From CADCVT01 sp036389155 (GTDB lineage: Bacteria; Actinomycetota; Thermoleophilia; Solirubrobacterales; Solirubrobacteraceae): DNA of 64,000 nucleotides. Of the stretch, positions 8,567 through 16,742 are shown piece by piece. The notes under the pieces were generated by a model. The model saw only the letters and a program-made list of their open reading frames with translations, was not told the origin of the DNA and searched no databases. The DNA lies in NCBI GenBank assembly GCA_036389155.1, contig DASVQN010000050.1:124001-188000 (forward strand), in the 5' to 3' direction. Position 1 is the first letter of the stretch. The number at the start of each line of letters is the position of its first letter. Made by a program: the position numbers and the translations under genes.

Positions 8567-8664
8567 TCTTCGGACCCCGCGCCGCCCGCCGGGGCCGCGA
8601 AAGCGCTACTTTGCCGCGGCTCGCCGGTTCAGGGCGTCGGGAATCACAACCGCAGGGGTGCTTC

Positions 8665-9636
8665 ATGAAGGTCGTCGAAGTTTCGCTTCGCAGCGTGCTC
8701 GTCGCGCTGCTCGCATCGTTCGCGTTCACCGCGACCGCCACGGCGGCCGCGCCCGCGGTCACCACCGGCGGCGCCGGCGGTATCGAGGCCGGCGCGGCGA
8801 CGCTGAACGGCACCGTCGATCCCAACGGGGAGACGACGACGTACTACTGGGAGTACGGCACGACCCGCACCTACGGCTCGCGCACCGGCGACGGCGACGC
8901 CGGGAAGGGCACGAGCGCAAAGAAGGTCAGCCTGCGCGTCGAGGGCCTCGCGGCGAACACCGTCTACCACTACCGGCTCGTGGCCAGCAACCCGAGCGGG
9001 GTGCGCAGCGGCGCCGACCGGACGTTCAAGACCAAGCGCCAGCCGCTGGGCCTGCAGATCACGGCGGCGCCCAACCCGGTCGTCTTCGGATCCGCCTCGA
9101 CGGTGACCGGCGCCCTGACCGGCACCGGCAACGCGAACCGGCAGGTCGTCCTCCAGCAGCTCGCCTTCCCGTTCACCGGCGCGTTCGCCGACACGGGCAA
9201 CCCGATCGTCACCGACGCGAACGGCGCGTTCTCGTTCCCGATCCTGCCGCTGCCCGGCACGACGCAGTTCCGCGTCCGGACGGTGAACCCCGACAAAGTG
9301 TTCAGCCCCGTGCTGACGCTCGGCGTCGCCGCCCGCGTGAGCACGCAGACGAGCGCGAAGAGCGTGCGGCGCTTCCGCCGCGTGCGGTTCTTCGGCACGG
9401 TCACGCCGGCCGCCGTCGGGCAGCCGTTCGAGATCCAGCGCGCCACCGGCAGCGGCCGCTGGCTCCCCGTCGCGCGCGGCTTCACGACGAAGGGCGGCGA
9501 CCAGTCGTCGAAGTGGTCCAAGCGCGTGCGGATCACGCGGACCGCGAAGTACCGCGTCCTCGTGCACATGCTCGAGGGCCCGATCGTCTCGGGCTTCGGC
9601 CGCGAGGTCGCGGTCGCCGTCAAGAAGCGTCGATGA
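8665..9636 (+). CDS. Secreted fibronectin-type/beta-sandwich protein
   Basis: 323 aa. The signal peptide covers about residues 1-28 (hydrophobic core VLVALLASFAFTATATA, cleavage near AAAPA). Residues ~30-115 form one FN3-like domain of the actinobacterial kind, with TLNGTVDPNGETTTYYWEYG and NTVYHYRLVASNPSG. Two further Ig-like domains follow, and the chain ends in the basic tail VAVAVKKRR. The ATG has AGGGG upstream. A perfect 16-bp hairpin follows the stop. Probably a surface or extracellular structural/binding protein; ligand unknown. The two VDFF mini-ORFs lie directly upstream. Confidence 0.85.
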   Translation: MKVVEVSLRSVLVALLASFAFTATATAAAPAVTTGGAGGIEAGAATLNGTVDPNGETTTYYWEYGTTRTYGSRTGDGDAGKGTSAKKVSLRVEGLAANTVYHYRLVASNPSGVRSGADRTFKTKRQPLGLQITAAPNPVVFGSASTVTGALTGTGNANRQVVLQQLAFPFTGAFADTGNPIVTDANGAFSFPILPLPGTTQFRVRTVNPDKVFSPVLTLGVAARVSTQTSAKSVRRFRRVRFFGTVTPAAVGQPFEIQRATGSGRWLPVARGFTTKGGDQSSKWSKRVRITRTAKYRVLVHMLEGPIVSGFGREVAVAVKKRR

Positions 9637-9642
9637 GCCGCC

Positions 9643-9678
9643 GGTCGGCCTCGAGTGCTCGCGCACTCGAGGCCGACC
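9643..9678. terminator. Bidirectional hairpin between convergent genes
   Basis: Perfect 16-bp inverted repeat: left arm 9643-9658 (GGTCGGCCTCGAGTGC), 4-nt loop, right arm 9663-9678. It sits between the plus stop at 9636 and the minus stop at 9682 and can serve both. No T-run follows. Confidence 0.75.
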
Positions 9679-9681
9679 GCC

Positions 9682-10899
9682 TCACAAGGCTGAGAGGTCG
9701 ACGCCGTTGAGCGCCGCCCACTTGATCACGGTCCTGTCCGTCTTGAGCTTCGAGCCGGCATAGGAGGCGGTCGCCGCCTCCTTCAGGTCGGCGACTATCT
9801 CGGCCTTGACGTTCTCGGACGACGGACGATCAGCGCCGAAGTCCGGATCGAGGTTGATCCGGCACAGGGCGCGGTTGTACTCGTACATCCGCGAGCCGCG
9901 ACCCTTGCGGGGTCGATCGCGGATCGCGATCGCATCCGTCAGGGCAGCCTCGGCGGCCGCCCAGTCGGGTGACGGCTTGTCCTTGAGGGCGTAGCCGAGC
10001 TCGCCCCGGTTCCGGTGGAAGCTCTTCTCCGGATCGGACGCGACGAGGGCACGGAAGACAGGGATCGTGCGCTCCACAGCCGACTTGTCGTTCGCCCAAT
10101 TCTCACGCCGCTGTTTCTGAGCCTCCTTGAAGATCGCGATCTTCGCGCTGCTCGGGGCGGCCTCGACGAGAGCGTCGAGTTCCCGTTGACTCATGGCAGG
10201 CTCATCGCCAGCCAGCTGAGCAGTGACCGCGGCGAGCGCCTCGGCCCCCACGTCGTCGAGTCGCGCGAACTCCCTCCGCACGAGGTGCACGACCCGTCCC
10301 TCCGCTGTCGCGAGCTCCCGTTGCAGGACGAGCCGCGTGACGAGGTACGACGCCAGGAACCCGGCCGTGGCGGCGTAGGCGAGCGCGCACAGAGCGAACA
10401 CGTCCGCCACGTCATCGTTTCCGAGTCCCGGGCGCAGGAACTCGATCAGGTCACGGGCCGAGTCGCGCATGGCACCGAACTGCACGAGCCCGACGCCGAC
10501 GAGGATCTTGGTGAGCCAATCGGAGATCTGCTCGAGGTTTGTGTTCGGGTGGTAGTTGAGCGGCTGGGCGACCGTACCGGCGCCGTCCGCGGGTGTCGTG
10601 TCCGCAGTCAGCGTTCGTGGGATGCCGAACAGGAAGCCAACGAGCGCGCCGACGAGGAACCCGGCACAGACCATGATGGCGGCCATCGCGGTGATCGACC
10701 AGGATCGGTTGGCGGCGCCGTACGCCGCCGCGAGCAGGAGGCCGAGCGCCGGCAAGATCCAGAGGCGCGGGGCGATGACCTCCGAGTCGTCGTCCGCGGC
10801 CTTGCGAGCCGCCGCGTTGCGAGCAGGAGGGTTTCCGAACCACAGCCATCGCAAGCCGGCTATGACGCGGGCGAAGCTGTTGCGCAGCAGGCCACGCAC
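9682..10899 (-). CDS. Membrane protein with C-terminal TPR-like region
   Basis: 405 aa from a GTG start. There are two membrane segments at about residues 48-95 (LWILPALGLLLAAAYGAA; AIMVCAGFLVGALVGFLFG), a conserved-looking NTNLEQISDWLTKILVGVGL, another hydrophobic pair (FALCALAYAATAGFLASYLV), and then ~200 cytoplasmic residues, helical and TPR-like (GELGYALKDKP, EYNRALCRINLD). I recall the NLEQISDWLTKI element from uncharacterised membrane proteins, some next to conflict or signalling genes, but no function can be assigned. TAGCCT sits 7 nt before the GTG, suggesting a leaderless mRNA. Confidence 0.8.
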   Translation of the reverse strand: MRGLLRNSFARVIAGLRWLWFGNPPARNAAARKAADDDSEVIAPRLWILPALGLLLAAAYGAANRSWSITAMAAIMVCAGFLVGALVGFLFGIPRTLTADTTPADGAGTVAQPLNYHPNTNLEQISDWLTKILVGVGLVQFGAMRDSARDLIEFLRPGLGNDDVADVFALCALAYAATAGFLASYLVTRLVLQRELATAEGRVVHLVRREFARLDDVGAEALAAVTAQLAGDEPAMSQRELDALVEAAPSSAKIAIFKEAQKQRRENWANDKSAVERTIPVFRALVASDPEKSFHRNRGELGYALKDKPSPDWAAAEAALTDAIAIRDRPRKGRGSRMYEYNRALCRINLDPDFGADRPSSENVKAEIVADLKEAATASYAGSKLKTDRTVIKWAALNGVDLSAL

Positions 10900-11952
10900 T
10901 CAAGACAGGCTAATCGACATCCGGCTCCCACGGCAAGACTCGATGAGCCGCCGCATCGCGGCCTCGGTCGCCTCTGGCGCGTAGGCCGCAAGGCGGGCGC
11001 GGCCGCGAGCGCGCAACGCCTGCGCCAGCTCGTCGTCCTCGACCGCGAGGGCGACGAGCTCGGCGAGGACAGCGAGGTCGCGGTCCTCGGACAGCAGCGC
11101 CGCGTCGCCGGCGACCTCCGGCACCGCGCCGCTCGGGCGCGCGACGACCGGGACGCCGAAGTGGAACGCCTCGAGCAGCGGGATGCAGAACCCCTCGTGC
11201 TCGGAGAGCGAGACGAAGGCGTGCGCGGCGCGGTAGCGGGCAGCGAGCTCCTCGCGCGACAGCGAGCGCTCGAACGTCACCGCGCCCGGCGCGAGCGCGT
11301 CGGCCAGCTCGCGCAGCGCCGCCCCGTAGCGCTCGTTGAGCGGCTCGCCCACGAGGACGAGCCGCGCGTCGGGCAGCCGGTGGCGGCGCAGGAGCGCGAC
11401 GAGGCGGATCAGCTCGTCCTGGCGCTTGTGCGGGGCCAGCCGGCCGACGAAGAGGAGCGTGGGAGGGCCGACGCGCGGGGGCGGCGCCGCGGGCGGGAGC
11501 GACGCCGGGTCGAACAGGATCGGCACGACGACGTCGGAGCCCAGCTCGGCGGCGTTGTACGCGCTCACGCCCGCGACGGCGTCCGCGCGCGCCGCGAACT
11601 CCGGCAGCTGCCGGCGGCCGAGCGCGCACTGGATCGCGATCTGGGGCTCGTGGTCCCACAGCCACCGAGCGGGCGTCACGTTGTGCGACAGCACGATCTT
11701 CCTGCTCGGCAGGTCGAGCAGCGCCCGCAGCCTCGGCGCGTACGCGGAGTAGTGGATGAGCAGCACGTCACGGGCACCGGCCTCCAGCGCGCCCAGCGGC
11801 GCGATCGCGCCGTTGGACCGCGGGTCGATGTGCACGGCGACATCCGTCCCGCCCCAGCCCCACGCTGAGAAGCGCGACCGCCACGCCAGCGCCTGCGCCG
11901 TGACGGCGTCGACCGGCCCGGCCCCGCTGAGCACCTGGTGGACGACCGTCAC
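10900..11952 (-). CDS. Glycosyltransferase family 4
   Basis: 350-aa GT-B glycosyltransferase. Key parts: LIHYSAYAPRLRALL, KIVLSHNVTPARWLWDHEP, LLFVGRLAPHKRQDELIRL (donor-domain start) and SEHEGFCIPLLEAFHFGVPV with E-x7-E. The GTG at 11952 overlaps the stop of the coiled-coil protein (GTGA). Last gene of a four-gene minus-strand operon with the polysaccharide ABC exporter, so it likely builds or modifies the exported glycan. Confidence 0.9.
   Translation of the reverse strand: MTVVHQVLSGAGPVDAVTAQALAWRSRFSAWGWGGTDVAVHIDPRSNGAIAPLGALEAGARDVLLIHYSAYAPRLRALLDLPSRKIVLSHNVTPARWLWDHEPQIAIQCALGRRQLPEFAARADAVAGVSAYNAAELGSDVVVPILFDPASLPPAAPPPRVGPPTLLFVGRLAPHKRQDELIRLVALLRRHRLPDARLVLVGEPLNERYGAALRELADALAPGAVTFERSLSREELAARYRAAHAFVSLSEHEGFCIPLLEAFHFGVPVVARPSGAVPEVAGDAALLSEDRDLAVLAELVALAVEDDELAQALRARGRARLAAYAPEATEAAMRRLIESCRGSRMSISLS
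10907..10912 (-). promoter_or_regulatory. Candidate -10 box for leaderless GTG at 10899
   Basis: Minus-strand TAGCCT ends 7 nt before the GTG start; it lies inside the 3' end of the upstream glycosyltransferase gene. Motif and spacing only. Confidence 0.35.
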
Positions 11953-12287
11953 CGCTTCTCCAGCCGCTCCAGCCGCTCCTCCAGCTCGGCGATCCGCACC
12001 GCCGCGTGCAGGTTGAAGCGCGTCTGCTGGGCATGCGCCTGCGCGTGGTACTGGCGCAGCAGCCTCAGCAGCGCGCGCTTGACGAGCGTGATCGCCCCGC
12101 CGCGACGCCGGGTGGAGCGGACCATCTCGACGTCCGGCTCGACGACCGCCCACTCGAGCAGCTGCTCGGTCGACACGCGGTCGGTGGGCTCGATGGTGAA
12201 GCCGTCGAGCTCGTCGGCGTACGCGCCGCGCGCCCGTGCCGCCGCCGCGGCCCGCCGCGCCGCCTCCAGCGCCTCCTCGGGCGTCAC
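11949..12287 (-). CDS. Small coiled-coil protein of the ABC polysaccharide-export operon
   Basis: 112 aa. The N-terminal helix is rich in Ala/Arg, followed by EPTDRVSTEQLLEWAVVEPD, a basic segment (VKRALLRLLRQYHAQAH), and a C-terminal coiled coil ending AELEERLERLEKR. Both ends overlap neighbours by GTGA. Position between the ATPase and a glycosyltransferase suggests a chain-length, scaffold or methyltransferase-associated role like the coiled-coil parts of WbdD-type terminators, but this is inference; no catalytic domain is present. Confidence 0.75.
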   Translation of the reverse strand: MTPEEALEAARRAAAAARARGAYADELDGFTIEPTDRVSTEQLLEWAVVEPDVEMVRSTRRRGGAITLVKRALLRLLRQYHAQAHAQQTRFNLHAAVRIAELEERLERLEKR

Positions 12288-13021
12288 GCGATCAGCGCCT
12301 CGCGCCGGTACACCGCGAGCCCCTCGTCGGTCGGGCCGTCGAACAGCACCCGCCCGCGGTCCAGGACGACGACGCGCTCGCACGTGCGCTCGACGAGCGA
12401 CGCGTCGTGCGAGACGAGCACGAGCGTCGCGCCGCCCTCGATCTGCTCGGCGATCCGCGCCTCGCAGCGGCGCTGGAACGCCTCGTCGCCGACGGCCAGC
12501 ACCTCGTCGATGAGCAGGACGTCGGGATCCATGTGCGCCGCGATCGCGAACCCGAGCCGCAGGAACATCCCCTGCGAGTACGTCGAGACCGGCAGGTCGA
12601 TGAAGTCCCCCAGCTCCGCGAACGCGACGATCGCGTCGAGGCGCTCGTCGACCTCCGCCTTCGTCAGCCCGTGCAGGGCCGCGTTGAGGTAGACGTTCTC
12701 GCGGCCGGTGAACGCGCGGCCGAAGCCGGCCCCCAGCTCGAGCTGCGCGACCACGCGGCCGCCCGCCTCCACGCGCCCGGAGTCGAGCGGAACGATCCCC
12801 GCCAGCACGCGCAGCGTCGACGTCTTCCCCGCCCCGTTCCGCCCGACGACCGCCACCGTCTCGCCGGGCTCGACGTGGAACGAGACGTCGTCGAGCGCCT
12901 GCACGGGCGGCGGGCCGCCGCGGTGGCGGCCGAACACGAGCTCCTTCAGCGAGCGGCCCGGATCGGCGCGCACCGCGAACGCCCGCGACGCGTGCTCGAG
13001 CAGCAGCTCGCCCGGCCTCAC
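12284..13021 (-). CDS. ABC transporter ATP-binding protein, polysaccharide export (Wzt/TagH-like)
   Basis: 245 aa. Walker A is GRNGAGKT (preceded by ETVAVV), the Q-loop region is AQLELGAGFGRAFTGRENVYLN (G-x-F-x-x-x-x-T-G-R-E-N is typical of Wzt/TagH/RfbE ATPases), the signature is STYSQGMFLRLGFAIA, Walker B is DVLLIDEVLAVGD, and the switch is LVSHD. It powers export of a lipid-linked polysaccharide with the permease encoded just upstream. It lacks the extra C-terminal carbohydrate-binding domain of some Wzt proteins. GTG start at 13021 overlaps the permease stop. Confidence 0.93.
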   Translation of the reverse strand: MRPGELLLEHASRAFAVRADPGRSLKELVFGRHRGGPPPVQALDDVSFHVEPGETVAVVGRNGAGKTSTLRVLAGIVPLDSGRVEAGGRVVAQLELGAGFGRAFTGRENVYLNAALHGLTKAEVDERLDAIVAFAELGDFIDLPVSTYSQGMFLRLGFAIAAHMDPDVLLIDEVLAVGDEAFQRRCEARIAEQIEGGATLVLVSHDASLVERTCERVVVLDRGRVLFDGPTDEGLAVYRREALIA

Positions 13022-13785
13022 ACCACCACCGCCAGCTCCGGCTCGAGGCGGCGGAAGAGCGCGCGCCCGGCGACCACCGCGAGCACGCCGGCCCCGACGC
13101 AGTAGGCGAGCACGTCGAAGCCCGGCACATCGCCCGCGTACAGGACGTCGCGCACCGCGGTGATGAACGGCGCGACCGGGTTCAGCCACTCCAGCGCGAA
13201 CCGCTTCGCGCCGCCGTCGACGATCCGGTCGACCCCGAAGAAGATCGGCGACAGGAAGAACCACGGCAGCAGCGCGGCCCCGAGGATCGGCGCGACGTCC
13301 CGGTAGTACGCGTGCAGCACGGCGACGATCAGGCCGAGGCCGAGCGTGAACGCCGCCAGCGCGGCGAGGACGAGCGGCAGCGTCAGGAGCGCCACGTCGA
13401 GCGTCCCGCGGACGGCGACGCACACGATCCCGACGAGCGCGAGCACCGCCAGGAACGTGACGACCTGCACCGCAACGACCGACGCCGGGATGGTCTCCCT
13501 CGGGAAGCGCGCCTTGCGGATGAGCGCGCCCTGGTCGAGGAGCGAGGTCGACGCCGCGGTCAGCGACTGGGAGAAGAAGATCCAGACGACCAGCCCGCAC
13601 AGCAGGAACAACGGATAATCCTCCACCTCGAAGACCGGCAGCACCACGCCGAACAGGAACCAGTACGCGGCCATCAAAACGAGCGGGTTGATGAGGTACC
13701 ACGCCACCCCGAGCGCCGAGCCCTGGTACTTCTGGCGCAGCTCGCGCCGGACGAGCTGCTCGAACAGGAAGCGAGAGGACCGCAC
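13018..13785 (-). CDS. ABC-2 type polysaccharide export permease (Wzm/TagG-like)
   Basis: 255-aa membrane permease: FEQLVRRELRQKYQGSALG followed by WYLINPLVLMAAYWFLFG is the classic Wzm/TagG start; there are six hydrophobic segments, with the RKARFPRETIPASV coupling-helix region between. The GTG at 13785 is chosen because the homology begins at once; the longer open frame upstream is low-complexity. First gene of the exporter operon and divergent from the RTX-like gene at 13796; the start codons are only ~10 bp apart. Confidence 0.9.
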   Translation of the reverse strand: MRSSRFLFEQLVRRELRQKYQGSALGVAWYLINPLVLMAAYWFLFGVVLPVFEVEDYPLFLLCGLVVWIFFSQSLTAASTSLLDQGALIRKARFPRETIPASVVAVQVVTFLAVLALVGIVCVAVRGTLDVALLTLPLVLAALAAFTLGLGLIVAVLHAYYRDVAPILGAALLPWFFLSPIFFGVDRIVDGGAKRFALEWLNPVAPFITAVRDVLYAGDVPGFDVLAYCVGAGVLAVVAGRALFRRLEPELAVVV

Positions 13786-13795
13786 GCGGCGGATT

Positions 13796-15406
13796 ATGGT
13801 CGTCGCCGCGCTGGCGCTGCTGTGGCCGGCGGCCGCCGCGGGCGCGGCAACCGTCGAGCTGGTGCCGATGGGGTCGCAGAACGGGGTCGCGCTCCCGCCG
13901 TGGCTGCGCATCGCCGGCGGCGAGGGGAGCGACGACCTGCGGCTGCACGGCGCGCGCGTGACCGCCACGACGGAGCTGCACGCCGGCCCCGGCTGCCACA
14001 CGGACGCGCCGGGCTCGGTCGCGTGCGACCCCGGCGGCGGCGGTGCCCTCGCGTTCACGCGCGTCGACCTGCGCGGGGGCGACGATCGCTTCGAGGTCGT
14101 CGCGGCCCCGCCGGGCGATCACGCCATCGACGTCAAGGGAGGCCCCGGCGACGACACGCTCGTCGCGTACACGGGATCGGGGACGTGGGACGGGGAGAGC
14201 GGCGCGGACCGGATCCTCGGCGGCCGCGGCTGGACCATCTCGTACCGCTACTACTACGGCCGCGTCGACATCTCGCTCGACGGCGTCGCGAACGACGGCG
14301 AGCCCGGTGAGCGCGACGACGTCGGCTCCAGCGCCTCCCTCGTGATCGGCGGGGGCGGCCCCGACCGCCTGCGCGGCGGGGACCTGCCCGTCGAGCTCGA
14401 GGGCAAGTTCGGCGACGACGTGCTGGAGGCCGGCTCGGCGCGGGCCGAGCTCTACGGCGACGAGGGACGCGACCTCCTGCTCGGGGGCGCCGTCGGCGAC
14501 CGGCTCGAGGGCGGCGAGGACAACGACGTCCTCGTCGGCGGCGGGGGCAACGACGCGCTCAACGGCGCGCGCGGCGCCGATCGCTCCGACGGCGGCGACG
14601 GCAACGACGTCATCGCGCTCGACCCGTTCGGCGACCGGCGCCCGGACGTGGCGGTCGGCGGTCCCGGCCGCGACCTCGTGGCATGGGACGAGACGCCCGC
14701 CAAGCTGCTGACGGTCGACCTCAGCGACGACCGCGGCCCCGACGGCCTCGCGGGCGAGCAGGACGCGATCGCCGGCGGCATCGAGGACGTGCGGGCGACG
14801 GCGGCGACCTTCGCCATCGTCGGCAGCGACGGGCCGAACGTCCTGGTGCTGGCGGGGGAAGGCGCCGTCGACGGCCGCGGCGGCGACGACGTGCTGTTCG
14901 CGAACGTGGCCCTCGAGGGGGACGTCGGCGTCATCGGCGGCGCCGGCGCCGACCGGATCGAGACGGGCCGCGGTGCGCGCGTCGACGCCCGCGACGGCGG
15001 CGCGGACGTCGTGCGCTGTCACGGCCAGAGCACGCGGGACCTGCGACTCGACGCGGGCGTGGACCGCACCAGCGCGTGCGCGCCGGCCGTCGTGGTCAAC
15101 GGCGGCGAGGTCGTCTCCGCGGGTCGCAGGCGTCCCGGCGCGCGGGTGCGGTTCGACCTGATCTGCACGGACTGGTTCAACGCCTGCCGCGCCTCGATCG
15201 TCCCGCGGCTCGTCCGTCCCGGCACCGGCCGCGGGCCCGCGCTCGCGCCGCTCGCCCTGACCATCCCCGCGTCGGGCGCGCGGACCGGCAGCGTCCGGCT
15301 GCCCGTGGGCACGTCGCCCGGTCGCCGGCTGCTGCGCCTCGACGTGACGACCACCCCGCCGTGGCTGGGCGTCCCCCGTACCGCGGCCGCGCGATCGTCC
15401 GGCTGA
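13796..15406 (+). CDS. Secreted RTX-like calcium-binding repeat protein
   Basis: 536 aa with a short signal peptide (MVVAALALLWPAAAAGA). Residues ~90-390 carry repeated glycine/aspartate nonapeptide-like units (GGPGDDTL, GGGGNDALNG, GGDGNDVIAL, GGRGGDDVLFAN), the Ca2+-binding beta-roll pattern of RTX/hemolysin-type proteins. A C-terminal Ig-like domain with a CTDW...C pair follows (~430-530). The ATG at 13796 gives a clean signal peptide. Role is probably extracellular and Ca2+-dependent; no catalytic domain is seen. Confidence 0.83.
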   Translation: MVVAALALLWPAAAAGAATVELVPMGSQNGVALPPWLRIAGGEGSDDLRLHGARVTATTELHAGPGCHTDAPGSVACDPGGGGALAFTRVDLRGGDDRFEVVAAPPGDHAIDVKGGPGDDTLVAYTGSGTWDGESGADRILGGRGWTISYRYYYGRVDISLDGVANDGEPGERDDVGSSASLVIGGGGPDRLRGGDLPVELEGKFGDDVLEAGSARAELYGDEGRDLLLGGAVGDRLEGGEDNDVLVGGGGNDALNGARGADRSDGGDGNDVIALDPFGDRRPDVAVGGPGRDLVAWDETPAKLLTVDLSDDRGPDGLAGEQDAIAGGIEDVRATAATFAIVGSDGPNVLVLAGEGAVDGRGGDDVLFANVALEGDVGVIGGAGADRIETGRGARVDARDGGADVVRCHGQSTRDLRLDAGVDRTSACAPAVVVNGGEVVSAGRRRPGARVRFDLICTDWFNACRASIVPRLVRPGTGRGPALAPLALTIPASGARTGSVRLPVGTSPGRRLLRLDVTTTPPWLGVPRTAAARSSG

Positions 15407-15431
15407 CCGTCGCGCGCGGGCGGGGCCGCCG

Positions 15432-16247
15432 CTAGAAGAACGACATCGCGTGCCCGATGACGGCGTCGGGCTTGTCCTCGGGAAGGAAGTGGCCCGCGCC
15501 GCGGATCAGCTCGACCCCGCCGTTGAAGCGGACGACCGGGTCGGCCGCGCCGCCGAGGTAACGCATCGGGACGTCCGGCTTCCCTCCGGGGATGCCGCGC
15601 CGGAAGTCGTGCAGCACGAAACGGCGGTAGTAGCCGACCGTCGCCTTGCGTCGCTCGGCGTGGTCGAAGCGCTCGGTGTAGACGCGGATCTCGTCGTCGG
15701 TGAGGTCGGCGTTGCGCAGCGCGAGCCGGGCGATGATCGGCGCGGCGCGGTCGGTGACCGAGAGGAACGGGATGTGGGCGCCGCCGAGCGCGCGGCGCGG
15801 GTCGGGGCGGTGGTCCCAGGGCGGCGGGAACGACATCGGGATCATCCGCTCGACGCGCTCGCGCGCCGTCGCGGCGATGAGGAGCGAGACGTAGCCGCCC
15901 CAGTCGTGGCCCATCAGCCGGAAGCGCCCGACGCCGAGCTCGTCGAGCACGGCGAGGACGTCCTCGGCGAGCGTGAGCTTGTCGTACGGCCCGTCCTCCG
16001 GCGCGTCGCTCCAGCCCAGCCCGCGCAGGTCGGGCGCGATCAGCCGGAAGCGCGTGGCGAGCGTCGGCATGACGAGGCGCCACATCCACCAGTGCTGCGG
16101 CCAGCCGTGCAGCAGGACGAGCGGCAGGCCCTCGCCCGCCTGGGCGACGTGGAACCGCTGTCCCCGCGCCTCGACGAAGCTGTGCTCGACGTCGAGGCCG
16201 GCGACGTCCGGGATCGTCTCCGCCGCGGCGGGCGTCGTCGTGCTCAC
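15432..16247 (-). CDS. Alpha/beta hydrolase, epoxide hydrolase-like
   Basis: 271 aa. HGWPQ is the oxyanion-hole motif of epoxide hydrolases and haloalkane dehalogenases; the nucleophile elbow GHDWGGY has Asp rather than Ser, as in those enzymes. The acid is likely in GGAADPVV and the His in RGAGHFLPEDKPD. The HGWP plus GHDWGG combination favours epoxide hydrolysis over esterase activity; the substrate is unknown. GTG start (16247) overlaps the stop of the SRPBCC gene (GTGA), so the two form an operon. Confidence 0.87.
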   Translation of the reverse strand: MSTTTPAAAETIPDVAGLDVEHSFVEARGQRFHVAQAGEGLPLVLLHGWPQHWWMWRLVMPTLATRFRLIAPDLRGLGWSDAPEDGPYDKLTLAEDVLAVLDELGVGRFRLMGHDWGGYVSLLIAATARERVERMIPMSFPPPWDHRPDPRRALGGAHIPFLSVTDRAAPIIARLALRNADLTDDEIRVYTERFDHAERRKATVGYYRRFVLHDFRRGIPGGKPDVPMRYLGGAADPVVRFNGGVELIRGAGHFLPEDKPDAVIGHAMSFF

Positions 16248-16723
16248 GGCTCCACCTTCCCGGCGGGGACGTCGACGTCGCGGCCGATGTCCGGCCGCTC
16301 CTCGGCGAGCCGCTTGAGCCGCTGCAGCGACTCGGTGTTGCGCCCGCGCACCAGCAGGTGCGTGAGCGGGTTGAAGACGAACGCCGTCGCCGTGTCGCCC
16401 GGGTCCTCGCGCATGTAGACACGGGTACCCCCGGCCTCGCGTTTCATCTCCAGGTGCACGACCGCAGTGCCCAGCGGTCGTGCCTTCGCCTTGAGGACCA
16501 GCTTGCGCGGCTGGTCGACCTCGAGGACGGACGTGTGGTCGTTGAGGGTCAGCGGACCCCACCCGACCTGGTGGTGGAACCGCGTGCCCGCCGCCGGGAA
16601 GCCGGGGTCGACGCCGCGCATCTTGCGCGAGCCGACGACCCAGTCGCCGTAGGAGCGCCAGTCGGCCAGGACGGCGAACACGCGCTCGGGCGGGGCGTCG
16701 ATGTGAATCTCGTTCAGTGCCAT
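16244..16723 (-). CDS. SRPBCC (START-like) family protein
   Basis: 159 aa. The N-terminus EIHIDAPPERVFAVLADW is the standard opening of the SRPBCC/polyketide-cyclase fold; alternating strands and a long C-terminal helix follow (NTESLQRLKRLAEERPDI). These proteins bind hydrophobic ligands. It is the first gene of the operon with the epoxide-hydrolase-like gene and divergent from an FAD oxidoreductase across a 19-bp, palindrome-filled gap, so the three could serve one lipid-modifying pathway (inference). Confidence 0.85.
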   Translation of the reverse strand: MALNEIHIDAPPERVFAVLADWRSYGDWVVGSRKMRGVDPGFPAAGTRFHHQVGWGPLTLNDHTSVLEVDQPRKLVLKAKARPLGTAVVHLEMKREAGGTRVYMREDPGDTATAFVFNPLTHLLVRGRNTESLQRLKRLAEERPDIGRDVDVPAGKVEP

Positions 16724-16726
16724 GCG

Positions 16727-16741
16727 GGGTAGGGCCTACCC
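16727..16741. promoter_or_regulatory. Palindrome filling the gap between divergent genes
   Basis: GGGTAGG-G-CCTACCC: 7-bp arms around one central base, taking up nearly the whole 19-bp space between the starts at 16723 (minus) and 16743 (plus). It could be an operator for both genes or overlapping -10 elements. No experimental support. Confidence 0.45.
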
Positions 16742-16742
16742 A

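Larger units (their letters stand above)
8317..8664. other. Gene-poor region with two tandem mini-ORF units
   Basis: The only stretch above 300 bp without a conventional gene. It separates a minus-strand membrane protein from the plus-strand secreted protein at 8665. It contains two units about 101 bp apart, each with a -10-like box, a leaderless 6- or 7-codon ORF ending in VDFF-stop, and a short GC hairpin after the stop. The last ~70 bp lead into the gene at 8665, with AGGGG as its ribosome-binding site. Confidence 0.6.

Noticed and set aside
12284..15022. 912-codon minus frame extending the ABC ATPase upstream
   Set aside because: Only the last 245 codons look like protein; the rest lies antisense to the RTX-like gene and through the permease in another frame.
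15432..15446. Minus-strand MSFF-stop resembling the VDFF mini-ORFs
   Set aside because: It is simply the C-terminus of the epoxide-hydrolase-like protein; no promoter-like box precedes it and the Val-Asp codons are missing.
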